From Brevibacillus laterosporus (GTDB lineage Bacteria; Bacillota; Bacilli; Brevibacillales; Brevibacillaceae), in the NCBI GenBank assembly GCA_007833815.1, contig CP033464.1:234001-298000 (forward strand): a DNA stretch of 64,000 nucleotides, in the 5' to 3' direction. The position numbers were made by a program, and so were the translations under genes. Below, one piece after another: positions 17,377-25,163 of this stretch. The notes beneath the pieces were generated by a model. It had not been told where the DNA came from, searched no databases, and saw only the letters and a program-made list of their open reading frames with translations. Each line of letters begins with the position of its first letter. The first letter of the stretch is position 1.

Positions 17377-17448
17377 AAATCTATACCTGTGATTTTCTTG
17401 TATTCCTCTGGGAGATATAGCCGAATGGATTCTTGTCTGTTATAACCT
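17373..17448 (-). pseudogene. Fragment of a small phage tail-operon protein (XkdX-like end)
   Basis: About 24 codons end in LPEEYKKITGIDF, which resembles the C-terminus of XkdX-type proteins that sit just before holin genes in Bacillus-type phages. The upstream part is replaced at 17449 by the integrase repeat, so the gene is cut by a recombination junction. Confidence 0.4.
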
Positions 17449-17866
17449 CCTCTCCACCCCGAAAACTAAAAATAGCGACAGAACTGTCAAACTAGATGAT
17501 GCCACAGTGAAACTCATGAAACGGCATAGAATCAATCAAAAAGAAGTTTGTCTTATGTACGAAAATTATAAGCCTACAAAAGAGAACATCATCTTCCACC
17601 AACATGACGGCAGATGGTTACGCACCAATGTAGTACGTGAACATTTCAAAGAGGTATGTAAGCGTGCAAATGTTCCTGTTCTCTCACCACACGCTCTGAG
17701 ACACACCCATGCAGTTCATCTTCTCGAATCGGGCGTAAATATAAAATACGTGTCCGAGAGACTCGGACACGCAAGTATGAAAGTAACCGCAGACACGTAT
17801 CTCCACGTCACCAAGAAGATTGAAGATGACGCTTTAACCTTGTACGAACGGTATGTTCAATTTTAA
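17449..17866 (+). pseudogene. 3' fragment of a tyrosine integrase
   Basis: The frame encodes the C-terminal catalytic part (HALRHTHAVHLLESG, LGHASMKVTADTYLH) identical to the full gene at 25-26 kb, with the 5' two thirds missing. It includes the catalytic H-x-x-R, second His and Tyr but lacks the first Arg and the DNA-binding domain, so it cannot act alone. Confidence 0.9.
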
Positions 17867-17954
17867 ATTTCCGGACAAATTTCGGACAAACCGCAATTCC
17901 GAAGCCGAAAACCCTTGATACGAAAGGGTTATCCGATACTTCCTTCCATCTCGA
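17449..17954. repeat. 506-bp direct repeat, copy A (integrase 3' end + attachment core)
   Basis: This stretch matches 25895-26400 throughout the positions I compared, at a constant offset of 8446 bp. It carries the integrase 3' half, the downstream hairpin and, at its right end, the 26 bp that form the end of sufB in copy B. Identity stops exactly after ...CATCTCGA. This is what a second attachment site of the same phage family would look like. Confidence 0.9.
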
Positions 17955-18157
17955 CTATTCTTTCGTGAAACGAAAACTTAGACCCGCATAAAACCTATAT
18001 TTCTACCGTTTTACGCAACGATTTTTAGCATGGAAATTAATATTTAATTGATAAAGTGGTATCAAAATTGGTATCAAATCCTACTGGCTTACAACATGAA
18101 TAAAACTAGCTGGCGTCGTCAGCCCTTTTTCGATATGAGAGGGGATTTTTTCCCATT

Positions 18158-18379
18158 TCATCTCTGTATCTTTTCCAATCTGGCGCACAGTTCATGCTGC
18201 CATTCTATGTCTTTCGTCACGCTGGCAATCAAAGATAAGTTTTTGAGTTTTGCTATCTCCCAAGCTCTTTTAGCGTTTGCACTCAAGCAATGGCTCATTT
18301 CTGTCATTTCCGAGTCAGTAAGTTCCCTTGTTTTATTGATGAACCAAAGCTCTGCCATCCGTTGATGGACGATCCACAT
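18158..18379 (-). CDS. Small phage-associated protein, unknown function
   Basis: A 73-aa, mainly helical protein with VHQRMAELWFINKTRELTD and EWQHELCARL segments of a type I associate with Bacillales prophage early regions, without known function. The second ATG (18379) has GGAG at 9 nt. It is followed by degraded sequence up to the repeat at 17.95 kb and preceded by an Xre regulator on the same strand. Confidence 0.5.
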   Translation of the reverse strand: MWIVHQRMAELWFINKTRELTDSEMTEMSHCLSANAKRAWEIAKLKNLSLIASVTKDIEWQHELCARLEKIQR

Positions 18380-18421
18380 CTGCACCATCTCCTTAACCTT
18401 AATGGTACAGTGTATGCACAG

Positions 18422-18676
18422 TTAACTTTGATTTTGCATGTCCAACTGTGATTTTTTTCTATCCCAAATTTGCTCAACTGTCCATTGCTTTTGTAATCCC
18501 TGTTCAGCAGCTCGTGCATTCAATACATCCACTATGTCGTAAGCCAACACTAGATTAGGTACTGACTTATTCCTCGCAAGGCTTGTGATGGTATTACGGC
18601 TAACTCCAAGTGTATCAGCCAACTCCTGCTGTGACATGTCCAGCATGACCAGTATTGCTTTCAGGTAGCAGATCAT
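18422..18676 (-). CDS. Xre-family helix-turn-helix regulator
   Basis: An 84-aa Cro/C1-type protein; DMSQQELADTLGVSRNTITSLAR is a complete helix-turn-helix near residues 13-35, followed by a helical tail. GAGGTGA lies 5 nt before the ATG. The size and setting fit a phage Cro-like regulator. No recognisable operator palindrome was seen directly upstream. Confidence 0.78.
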   Translation of the reverse strand: MICYLKAILVMLDMSQQELADTLGVSRNTITSLARNKSVPNLVLAYDIVDVLNARAAEQGLQKQWTVEQIWDRKKSQLDMQNQS

Positions 18677-18707
18677 AAAATCACCTCATTGCTCACTTCA
18701 CTACTGT

Positions 18708-18753
18708 CCTTGTCGAATCCTTTAGCGAAGAAATAGAGGTTTTGACGAAAAAA
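18708..18753 (-). repeat. Dispersed ~46-bp repeat, copy 1
   Basis: CCTTGTCGAATCCTTT, a variable patch, GAGGTTTTGACGAAAAAA. A second copy lies at 20244-20290. It sits directly behind the hairpin terminator (GCTCCCT/GGGGGC with T6 on the minus strand, 18749-18770) of the 32-aa peptide gene. Confidence 0.7.
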
Positions 18754-18789
18754 GCCCCCTTACAGGGAGCCTTACTAACTTAGCAACTA

Positions 18790-18888
18790 TTAATTTCCTT
18801 CTGGCGGTCCCATAAGTTCTAAAGCTCTGTTTCCTTCTACTGGTCCTAGAGAACTTATTCCTGGTCCGTGACTGTCCTGACGTCTCAT
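18790..18888 (-). CDS. 32-aa peptide gene with a duplicated GP-x-EGN motif
   Basis: An excellent AAAGGAGGAGTAGAA precedes the ATG at 18888. The peptide starts MRRQDSHGPGISS and contains LGPVEGN and MGPPEGN, i.e. a repeated (L/M)GP(V/P)EGN motif, and ends at the second copy. No signal peptide or membrane segment is present. A terminator follows. The strong binding site, own terminator and internal repeat argue for a real small gene: a signalling peptide, a modified-peptide precursor or a phage regulator. No modifying enzyme is adjacent. Function unknown. Confidence 0.6.
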   Translation of the reverse strand: MRRQDSHGPGISSLGPVEGNRALELMGPPEGN

Positions 18889-19136
18889 TTCTACTCCTCC
18901 TTTTATGTATTGCTAAACGTAATTACCATATTCTGCACAAAATAGCACAACCCTTTACCGAAGCCCATTCATCTAATGACTAGTGTTCTCGGCTAATACC
19001 CTAAAAAACCTCCGATAAACACCTAATCTTTTTCTTAATTATTCCAGGACTAGATTTAAGATCAAAATATTTGTAAAATTTTAACTCGTTTGGTATACTA
19101 AGGATATTAATTTCAGTAAAATTTAGGGGGTTCTCT

Positions 19137-19814
19137 ATGAAGAAGTTACGTCGATCATTTATTGTCCTTTGTAGCTTAGCTATGTTTTCCTCAGTAACAC
19201 CTGCTTTTGCATACAATTCAAGCCATTCTAGTAGTAACGTACAATCCCAAGAACTGTCTGAAAATCAAACAATAACGGAAGAATTCATTAACAAGGTATC
19301 ACCCTATGTTAATCTTGACGCAAAAACTAAACAATTCTCTCTTTCAGAGAAAGCAAAAAAAGATTTAGATAAAGATACTTATAACAAAGCATTTGAGATA
19401 ATTAATAAGAGCAATGCTCAAATTAGCGATATTAAGGACGAACTAGTAATTTCTTCAAAGGGTACATTAATAGATAAAGAAAATGAATCAAAAATGTCGG
19501 CTATTGATCATGATGAATATTGGGATTATGACTTCACTTGGTGGGGACTCCAAATTTATTGGTCCCATGACTTTGTGGAGGATTTAAAAGATAAAATAGG
19601 ACTAAAAACTTCAGTAACTGTAGGTACCTTCATAGGAACTGTCCAATACCTCATGGAGAAACATGGAAAGAGGCCACCTAGCTGGTTTTCAGCTTTTACT
19701 ACCGCAGCGGCTGCTCTTACTTTATGGTCATTCTTAGAACAAGATGAGGGTTGCGGAATTTATCTAGACTGCTACCTTTATGTTCCAACGCGTTGGTATT
19801 CGGCATGTGATTAA
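19137..19814 (+). CDS. Secreted 'WWG' protein, candidate large bacteriocin
   Basis: A 225-aa exported protein with a signal peptide cut near PAFAYNSS, a helical central part rich in Lys/Asp, the segment EYWDYDFTWWGLQIYWSHDF, a Gly/Ala-containing hydrophobic stretch (GTFIGTVQYL...TTAAAALTLWSFL) and a Cys-bearing C-terminus (GCGIYLDC). A related protein of similar size, with the same FSHDEFWWG-like core and Gly/Ala hydrophobic region, lies at 45.3 kb, and both are followed by a small two-helix membrane protein. That pairing is typical of bacteriocin and immunity genes. I do not recognise a named family, so the role is inferred. Confidence 0.65.
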   Translation: MKKLRRSFIVLCSLAMFSSVTPAFAYNSSHSSSNVQSQELSENQTITEEFINKVSPYVNLDAKTKQFSLSEKAKKDLDKDTYNKAFEIINKSNAQISDIKDELVISSKGTLIDKENESKMSAIDHDEYWDYDFTWWGLQIYWSHDFVEDLKDKIGLKTSVTVGTFIGTVQYLMEKHGKRPPSWFSAFTTAAAALTLWSFLEQDEGCGIYLDCYLYVPTRWYSACD

Positions 19815-19831
19815 AAATAGAAGGTTGAATC

Positions 19832-19870
19832 AAAAAGTGCACTTCATTTATAATGAAATGCACTTTTTTA
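19832..19870 (+). terminator. Strong terminator between the secreted protein and its membrane partner
   Basis: AAAAAGTGCA and TGCACTTTTTT with a TTCAT/ATGAA inner pair form a long stem with T6. The partner gene 50 bp on would then depend on read-through or its own promoter. Confidence 0.85.
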
Positions 19871-19917
19871 TCGTAGTTATAGTAGTATAAACGAAAAACG
19901 AGAGGAGCCCATAGAAA

Positions 19918-20115
19918 GTGAATAAATTTCAAGAATACGTAAAAAAGAGACTTATATGGACAGTTATAACATCTGTCATTCTTGCCACTGTCCCTTATTG
20001 GATTGGTACACAAAACATTTCCTTAGCAATTATTTGGGAGTGGTTGATTTTGTTTTCTATAGTCACTATCTTCGATATTTTATCTATTTCTTCTCGACAA
20101 AACATAAAAAAATAA
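19918..20115 (+). CDS. Small two-helix membrane protein, candidate immunity protein
   Basis: A 65-aa protein from a GTG at 19918 (GAGAGGAG upstream) with two hydrophobic helices (LIWTVITSVILATVPYWIG and IIWEWLILFSIVTIFDIL) and a basic C-terminus. It directly follows the secreted WWG protein, mirroring the pair at 45.1-46.0 kb. Self-protection against its neighbour is the natural guess; nothing in the sequence proves it. Confidence 0.6.
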   Translation: MNKFQEYVKKRLIWTVITSVILATVPYWIGTQNISLAIIWEWLILFSIVTIFDILSISSRQNIKK

Positions 20116-20150
20116 TGTTTCCTACAAAGTCCCGATAACAGGTATTAGGT

Positions 20151-20188
20151 AAACAAACGCCCGAGTTTTAGGATTCGGGCGTTTGTTT
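20151..20188 (+). terminator. Terminator after the small membrane protein
   Basis: AAACAAACGCCCGA pairs with TCGGGCGTTTGTTT (14 bp, perfect) around a 10-nt loop. Confidence 0.85.
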
Positions 20189-20243
20189 CCAAGCAAATTA
20201 ATCATGCTAATAAGAATCACCCCATAGTTGACTTCCCTATAGA

Positions 20244-20290
20244 CCTTGTCGAATCCTTTGACGAGTAAACGGAGGTTTTGACGAAAAAAA
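20244..20290 (-). repeat. Dispersed ~46-bp repeat, copy 2
   Basis: Second copy of the element at 18708-18753, sharing CCTTGTCGAATCCTTT and GAGGTTTTGACGAAAAAA with changes in the middle. Confidence 0.7.
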
Positions 20291-20306
20291 AGACCACGCC
20301 ATCATC

Positions 20307-20379
20307 TGAAGTGCACTCCTTAAAGTAGACATTGGAAAAACCCCCGAGGTTATCGGATAAACTTAAGGGGTGCACTTCA
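20307..20379. mobile_element. 73-bp miniature element with IS3-like terminal inverted repeats
   Basis: The ends TGAAGTGCACTCCTTAAAG and CTTAAGGGGTGCACTTCA are near-perfect inverted repeats that begin TG and end CA, and resemble IS3/IS150-type tips. Only ~35 bp lie between them and nothing is coded. It is either a heavily deleted IS or a tiny non-autonomous element. ATC flanks both sides if the right edge is taken one base in. Confidence 0.55.
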
Positions 20380-20453
20380 TCGATCTGGCGGGGTGTTTGC
20401 TGTATCCCTGTTCCCACAGGCAATACATTGTATGTAGATGTAAGAAATACTGC

Positions 20454-20792
20454 TTAGGCTTCTACACTGACCACATCTTCTACAGGTATCCACCAGAAAT
20501 CCTCATCGTTCTTTAACTTGATCTGTTTAAACGTTGAATCCAACTTCTCTACCCATCCCCAAGCAGATTCAATCACGCCTCGATCTCCTTTTGTTGCTTT
20601 CCACCAGCTAATTGTAAGAGCGTAATCATACTGACGTGAGTCAGATATCCGGTAGCAAAATTCGGCTAGCTCATCCTCTTCAATGATCGGCTTCTCAATC
20701 AGTTTCTTATCCTCGTGAAGCTGGCGTAACATCTCAGCATGCTCAGGTAAAATAAATTTAGTTACAAGTGGATCAAGAATTTTGGAAGCCAT
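20454..20792 (-). CDS. YolD-like family protein
   Basis: A 112-aa cytoplasmic protein: FILPEHAEMLRQLHEDKKL near the N-terminus, a central helix pair, and the Tudor-like C-terminal strands ESAWGWVEKLDSTFKQIKL and DFWWIPVEDVVSVE. This fits YolD-like proteins, which often accompany Y-family polymerases on prophages and plasmids. No polymerase gene is adjacent. The ATG at 20792 follows AAGGAG by 8 nt. A decayed duplicate lies at 13.2 kb. Confidence 0.7.
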   Translation of the reverse strand: MASKILDPLVTKFILPEHAEMLRQLHEDKKLIEKPIIEEDELAEFCYRISDSRQYDYALTISWWKATKGDRGVIESAWGWVEKLDSTFKQIKLKNDEDFWWIPVEDVVSVEA

Positions 20793-20984
20793 CAAAACAT
20801 CTCCTTAAAATACGAATGTGTGTTCTCGTTTTATTAAATCTTGAAGAGATTATGCAATGAGTAAAATTACATGTTTACCAATAAAAAAAGCCCTCCAGTG
20901 GTATTATCCCCTTTGAGTAGACAGTGTAAAAAGCCCACTCACCTAGCGGTGGGTGCTACACTATCCTCGGAGGGGATTTTTCGT

Positions 20985-21323
20985 ATGGCTAAAAAAGGAC
21001 AAACATTTCAACGATATACGATGGAATTTAAACAGAAGGCTATTGCTCTTTACGAACAAAAAGGGATCAGCTATGAAGCGATTGCCAAAGAATTGGGAGT
21101 GCCTAGTCCTACTCAGATCAAGAATTGGGTCAGGAAATACCGAGACGGAGATGGTTTAGAGGATCAACGAGGTAAAACATCTAAAAGAGATAATCCTTTT
21201 ATAGGGCGTCCACGTACAAAATTCACTAACGTGGAAGAGGAAAGAGATTATTTAAAAGCGCAGGTAGAATACTTAAAAAAGCGTTATCCAAATCTACACG
21301 GGGAGGATGGGTTTCAAAAGTAG
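20985..21323 (+). CDS. IS3-family transposase OrfA
   Basis: A 112-aa DNA-binding protein with the HTH YTMEFKQKAIALYEQKGISY...IAKELGVPSPTQIKNWVRKY and a C-terminal leucine-containing helix (YLKAQVEYLKKRY) ending in the slippery A6G. GGAGGGGATTTTTCGT precedes the ATG. Confidence 0.9.
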   Translation: MAKKGQTFQRYTMEFKQKAIALYEQKGISYEAIAKELGVPSPTQIKNWVRKYRDGDGLEDQRGKTSKRDNPFIGRPRTKFTNVEEERDYLKAQVEYLKKRYPNLHGEDGFQK

Positions 21324-21346
21324 CTCGGTTTGCGGTTATTGATCAG

Positions 21347-22159
21347 TTGGTAAGGAAGTACCCTGTTACTTGGTTAGTGGAGATAGCCAAAGTTTCCCGC
21401 GCTGGTTACTACAAGTGGAAACATACGCAAGAAGAACGTGCAAAAAGGCAACAACATAATAAACTCATAAAGGAACATATGATGGCGATTCATCGTGTAC
21501 ATCCATACTTCGGTTATCCAAGAATGCGAATTGCATTGAGAAAGAAAGGATTTATTGTGAATCACAAGAGGGTATATCGGTTGATGAAGGAGATGAACGT
21601 TCAGTCCATCATTCGTAAGAAACGGCGCTTTTTTGGTAAAACTGCATCCATTGTTAACCCTAACTTACTTAATCGAAAGTTCACAGCCGAAAAACCAAAT
21701 CAATTGTATGTAACAGATATTACATTTGTAGCACTGAACGATCGATTTTATTACCTATCGGTAATCCAAGATCTCTTTAACAACGAAGTTGTTGCCTGGA
21801 AGGTTTCTCATCGGAATGATTTAAAACTTGTTTTAGATACTCTGGAGCAGTTAGCAAAACAAAGAGACGTGCAGGAAGCCATCCTGCATTCTGATCAGGG
21901 CTTCCAATACACGTCTAAGCAGTACAAGTTTGGCGTGAGAGGCAGCCACTCTCGCAAAGGAAACTGCCTCGATAACGCCTGCATAGAATCCTTCTTTTCT
22001 CATCTCAAAACAGAGACATTGTACTTTTCTGAGTGTAAAACAGATGAAGAGCTCTTTCAAGCCATTGAAAAGTACATATGGTTTTATAACCATGAACGAT
22101 TTCAGAAAAAACTAAACCAGTGTGCCCCGGTCGAATACCGGAACACACTGGCTGCTTAG
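21347..22159 (+). CDS. IS3-family transposase OrfB (DDE integrase domain)
   Basis: The 270-aa frame, open in continuity from the frameshift site at 21275, has the rve catalytic triad: Asp in YVTDITF, Asp in HSDQGFQYTS and Glu in NACIESFFSHLKTE. The segment between YTSKQYK and GSHSRKG is a few residues shorter than usual (about 4 aa missing), which could impair activity. Confidence 0.88.
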   Translation: MVRKYPVTWLVEIAKVSRAGYYKWKHTQEERAKRQQHNKLIKEHMMAIHRVHPYFGYPRMRIALRKKGFIVNHKRVYRLMKEMNVQSIIRKKRRFFGKTASIVNPNLLNRKFTAEKPNQLYVTDITFVALNDRFYYLSVIQDLFNNEVVAWKVSHRNDLKLVLDTLEQLAKQRDVQEAILHSDQGFQYTSKQYKFGVRGSHSRKGNCLDNACIESFFSHLKTETLYFSECKTDEELFQAIEKYIWFYNHERFQKKLNQCAPVEYRNTLAA

Positions 22160-22335
22160 GCTTTTTTAATGCTGTCTACTTGACAGGGGTAAGTCCAATC
22201 AAAGTGTTTTCTTGACTAGGAGTCTTCCCTTTACACGGTAATAATGTTAGAAAATGGTAACAATTTATAAATTAAACTTAAAAATAACCTAAATGCTTGA
22301 GTGTATTTCTAAGTTGATGGAACCTCCTCAAAATA

Positions 22336-23307
22336 TTATTTGAAACTTCTTGTTTCCACTAACTTAGGATTTGATTTATCTGTAATATCATAAATTTTTA
22401 CATTTAGCATACTACCAAATATACCTTCGACTTTAGCTGTCCCTTCTGCCTTTACATTACTATTTTCAAATTTGATTCCATTTATACTATTTTTTTGAGA
22501 AGTAGTTAGTCCCTTCCAATAATTTTGAGTTTTATCACTAAAAGTGTATTCTTTCCAAGCACCCATACCATTTGGAGCCCAATATGATGCAGTTGCCTTT
22601 ATTGTAGTCACAGGATTACTCCATACACCGGTAAACGTAACATCACCCCAAAAATTTCTTTGTTCCAATACAACGTCTGCTTTATATTTTTTATGCGGTG
22701 GAACTTCTACAGTTTGTGCAGATGCTTCTATTGTTTTTGTCTCGGATTTTGTTTGTGTCTCTGTAGTAGAAGAGTTGAATCCTGCATTTACTGTAAGACC
22801 GTTATTTAAGATCAGTGGAATGGTAAATATGTTACTCGAACCTCCCACGTTAAAACCCTTTGTTGTCGCTGTCGCTATTGACTCTTGTACACTCTTAGTA
22901 TATTTAGCTGTTGAAAACTTCTGGGTTTCATTTGTAGTATTCTCAAATACATTTTCTCCTACGTATTCAACGATTGTACTATCAAAGTTCAATTTATTTA
23001 CAGTACCCGTAATACTGAAGTTACCTTTTGTCTCAACACTATCTGGATTATTCTTAAAAGTCAGTGTAGGCCATGACTCAATTTTTGTACCTGCAATGTT
23101 ATTAGAATAATGGTAGTTTCCTATTTTTTTTAGTTCAGATTGAACATCAGTAATACCAGCTCTTACATTTTCATTAACACTAGTTGGAGTATTTTCTGCT
23201 GCTAATGCACTACCAGGTGCAGATATACAAGGTATGCCAATCGAGGTGGCTAACATCAATGCTACCATAGGTTTTTTCAATCGGTTTTTGTTCATTTTTT
23301 TCTTCAT
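22336..23307 (-). CDS. ETX/MTX2-family beta-pore-forming toxin
   Basis: A 323-aa secreted protein with a 36-residue signal peptide (cut near SALAAENT). Family features: FSITGTVNKLNFDST, the Ser/Thr-rich stretch NAGFNSSTTETQTKSETKT that forms the amphipathic pore hairpin, VEVPPHKKYKADVVLEQ, and the C-terminal LNVKIYDITDKSNPKLVETR, which strongly resembles the end of the toxin gene at 14.8-15.7 kb. AGGAG lies 10 nt before the ATG. It is intact and flanked by prophage debris, pointing to recent acquisition. Confidence 0.85.
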   Translation of the reverse strand: MKKKMNKNRLKKPMVALMLATSIGIPCISAPGSALAAENTPTSVNENVRAGITDVQSELKKIGNYHYSNNIAGTKIESWPTLTFKNNPDSVETKGNFSITGTVNKLNFDSTIVEYVGENVFENTTNETQKFSTAKYTKSVQESIATATTKGFNVGGSSNIFTIPLILNNGLTVNAGFNSSTTETQTKSETKTIEASAQTVEVPPHKKYKADVVLEQRNFWGDVTFTGVWSNPVTTIKATASYWAPNGMGAWKEYTFSDKTQNYWKGLTTSQKNSINGIKFENSNVKAEGTAKVEGIFGSMLNVKIYDITDKSNPKLVETRSFK

Positions 23308-23459
23308 CTTGAAATCGCTCCTAACATTCTATTTTTTGAAAACGTTTTCATGTAAATTTTAACATAATATTTATATTCACTTTTTTGAAATTTTGAATGT
23401 TTTGTGGAGAATAATTTGTTGTTTTTTTTTATACAAACCTTAAAAATTGAAAGTGGGGC

Positions 23460-23651
23460 AATTTTATCTGGATAACCAGGATCAGTGGCATATCCTCCTT
23501 TGTGGATTGCGTAGCAAATATAATCAGCCCCTAACACGCCATGATAGCGTGTAGGCTTGTCTCTTGTGCCGTTTAAGATTAGTTTGGAATGATCTGCAAT
23601 AGATTCTCCCCAGTTGTTGTAGGCTCGGAAATTAGCTGTGATGGTGAGCAT
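23460..23651 (-). pseudogene. Middle/C-terminal fragment of an endo-beta-N-acetylglucosaminidase
   Basis: About 64 codons encode FRAYNNWGESIADHSKLIL, TRYHGVLGADYICYAIHKGG and YATDPGYPDKI, the end of a FlgJ/LytG-type glucosaminidase domain. It begins abruptly at 23651, where a holin fragment on the other strand begins, and loses homology after PDKI. The N-terminal piece of apparently the same gene type lies at 23796 in the opposite orientation. Confidence 0.75.
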
Positions 23652-23795
23652 GTATTTCGTAATGCTACGATTTTTTTCTATCTTGCTAATGAAGTTCTCT
23701 CAATCATAGAAAACGCTGGGCGCATTGGGTTGCCAGTACCGGAAGTAATTAAGAAGGCTGTAGATGTCCTGAAAAAAAAAGGGGGAGCGAAGTAA
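23650..23795 (+). pseudogene. 3' fragment of a phage holin gene
   Basis: The frame HVFRNATIFFYLANEVLSII...VPEVIKKAVDVLKKKGG matches the second half of the holin at 17.0 kb but lies on the other strand and lacks everything upstream. It is followed directly by the start of a glucosaminidase, as in an intact lysis cassette. Confidence 0.8.
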
Positions 23796-23897
23796 TTGAA
23801 ACCTCAAGACTTTATAAATAAGATTGCGCCGACTGCTGTGGACGACATGAAGACTTTTTCAGGCATAAAAAGGGCTAGATTGTTAAATTTGTATAAT
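23796..23897 (+). pseudogene. 5' fragment of a phage glucosaminidase gene
   Basis: A TTG start overlapping the holin stop region, with GGGGGAG upstream, opens MKPQDFINKIAPTAVDDMK, a typical start of phage glucosaminidases. Homology ends after about 20 codons and the frame stops at 23897. Confidence 0.7.
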
Positions 23898-24106
23898 TAT
23901 TCTTTACAAAAGACAAAAACATCTCATTGCTACATAATAATTTAGTTTAGATTACTTCAATTCTGTGTTAAACTAAATTTAAGTACGTATAATAAAAAGA
24001 CCGTAGGTGTTACTAGCACCTACGGTCATATAATAGACTGTCCCCAAAAGAGGGCGGCTCAAGAACTAGTGAGAATGATCTCCCAGCCTAGTCAGCTCGA
24101 GGGAGG
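23898..24106. other. Intergenic region with hairpins around a type I toxin
   Basis: GACCGTAGGTG / CACCTACGGTC form an 11-bp stem at 23999-24027 preceded by TATAAT at 23988. CTCCCAGC...AGGGAGGT at 24078-24106 forms the hairpin that ends the toxin mRNA on the minus strand. An antitoxin RNA may be transcribed toward it, but I could not place its promoter firmly. Confidence 0.5.
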
Positions 24107-24190
24107 TCATTTCTTTTTTAGGTAGGTTAACAATGCGAGGATGAACATGCCGAACATGAACATCAAAGTCAACGCTTGATATACCTCCAT
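24107..24190 (-). CDS. Holin-like type I toxin (Hol_Tox/TxpA-BsrG-like)
   Basis: A 27-aa peptide with one membrane helix, MEVYQALTLMFMFGMFILAL then LTYLKKK, preceded by GGGGGTGAG. The short basic tail, the EVYQALTLM start and the GC-rich hairpin right behind the stop match the putative holin-like toxins of Bacillales type I systems, where a convergent antisense RNA blocks the message. Such modules are common in prophages. Confidence 0.8.
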   Translation of the reverse strand: MEVYQALTLMFMFGMFILALLTYLKKK

Positions 24191-24306
24191 AATCTCACCC
24201 CCTTCCCTATCGGGATAAAAGAGAGTGAGCCGACCACCCTTGAGGAGCCATCTATTATATTAAGGCGAATTATAACAGCAAATGGAATATTTGGTATATA
24301 GTTTTT

Positions 24307-24948
24307 TTATACCCACTGAGAAACCAGCTCTTGGGTTCTCTTCTCCTCAATTCTCTTCATCGTTCCGTAAAAACATTTTAGGAACCTGTCTAATCCCCAT
24401 TCCTTCTGATCCCGCTTATACTCATTCTTGGTATATTCCCAAGCATCTAAGGCTACAGGTATGACATTCTCGTTTCTCTCCCAACCAGTTATTCTTTTGA
24501 ACATCACAACCCTTGCCCAAAACTGCTTAATAACTGTCCCGCAATAAAACGCTGGCTTGATTGCCTTAACAAATTTCTTCGGGATGTAGCTCGGAATAAC
24601 TGTGGAGTCCTTTTCTAGCCGTGTTACTTTAACATTATTTTTATTATTTTCTTTTTGGTTTTTTGGAGTATTAAAAACACTTGTATTGGACTTGCTTTTG
24701 TTAGCTTCAGAGCTTAGTATTGTTGGGTTTTCTCCGCCATCCAACCCCTTCACCTTAACCCCGTCATTTGAGGGTAAAAAAACGAACATGTTAGCACCTT
24801 GTAAGCCTGTTTTCCTTGCAGTCGTAATGCGTTTGATGATTCCCACCTGCTCTAGCTTTCTTATTGCCCTCTCCACGCTTGCTCTACTTACCTTTGTCAG
24901 TCTCATCACAGTTTCGATCTTGAGATATGCCACACGAAAAACTTTCAT
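24307..24948 (-). pseudogene. placeholder
   Basis: placeholder. Confidence 0.
24307..24948 (-). pseudogene. Phage replication-region HTH protein, 5'-truncated
   Basis: The 213-aa frame contains a winged-helix segment (LKIETVMRLTKVSRASVERAIR, given here in two parts: LKIETVMRLT and KVSRASVERAIRKLEQVG), a Gly-rich beta turn (KTGLQGANMFVFLP), an Asn/Ser/Lys-rich linker and a helical C-terminal domain. This layout is typical of DnaD-like or HTH replication proteins of Bacillales prophages. Upstream of about 24948 the sequence is instead the antisense of a repressor fragment, so the real N-terminus has been lost. Confidence 0.65.
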
Positions 24949-25135
24949 GGCTCGCATCTTGATGATCGATCGAGGAGCAAAGAAGGGAGAACTAAGAAGT
25001 TTTCTATCGGGAGCAACTATCGCCAAAATGGGCAAAGATGAATACGTTTCAATGGAGGTATTGGACAAGCTCTGTAAACATTTCGGGGTTAACCTTGAGG
25101 AAATTATTGAATACATCCCTGACAAAGATGAGTAA
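24947..25135 (+). pseudogene. C-terminal part of an Xre-type phage repressor
   Basis: The tail SGATIAKMGKDEYVSMEVLD, then LCKHFGVNLEEIIEYIPD, is the second half of a small Cro/C1 repressor of the type that sits next to integrase in Bacillales prophages. The first helices are missing at the junction near 24950. It precedes the integrase gene by 28 bp. Confidence 0.65.
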
Positions 25136-25163
25136 ATGCATCGAGTATAAGGAGGAAAACACA

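Larger units (their letters stand above)
20899..22197 (+). mobile_element. IS3-family insertion sequence
   Basis: Two overlapping-frame genes (orfA, orfB) are bounded by related ends: left TGGTATTATCCCC...GAGTAGACAG and right (reverse complement) TGGACTTACCCC...AAGTAGACAG. No target duplication is obvious, so the left end may have drifted. The A6G run at 21275-21281 lies where IS3 elements shift frame by -1 to make the OrfAB transposase. Confidence 0.85.

Noticed and set aside
24307..24948. One feature entry carrying only placeholder text at these coordinates
   Set aside because: It is an accidental empty duplicate with zero confidence; the entry that follows it (phage replication-region HTH protein, 5'-truncated) is the real annotation.
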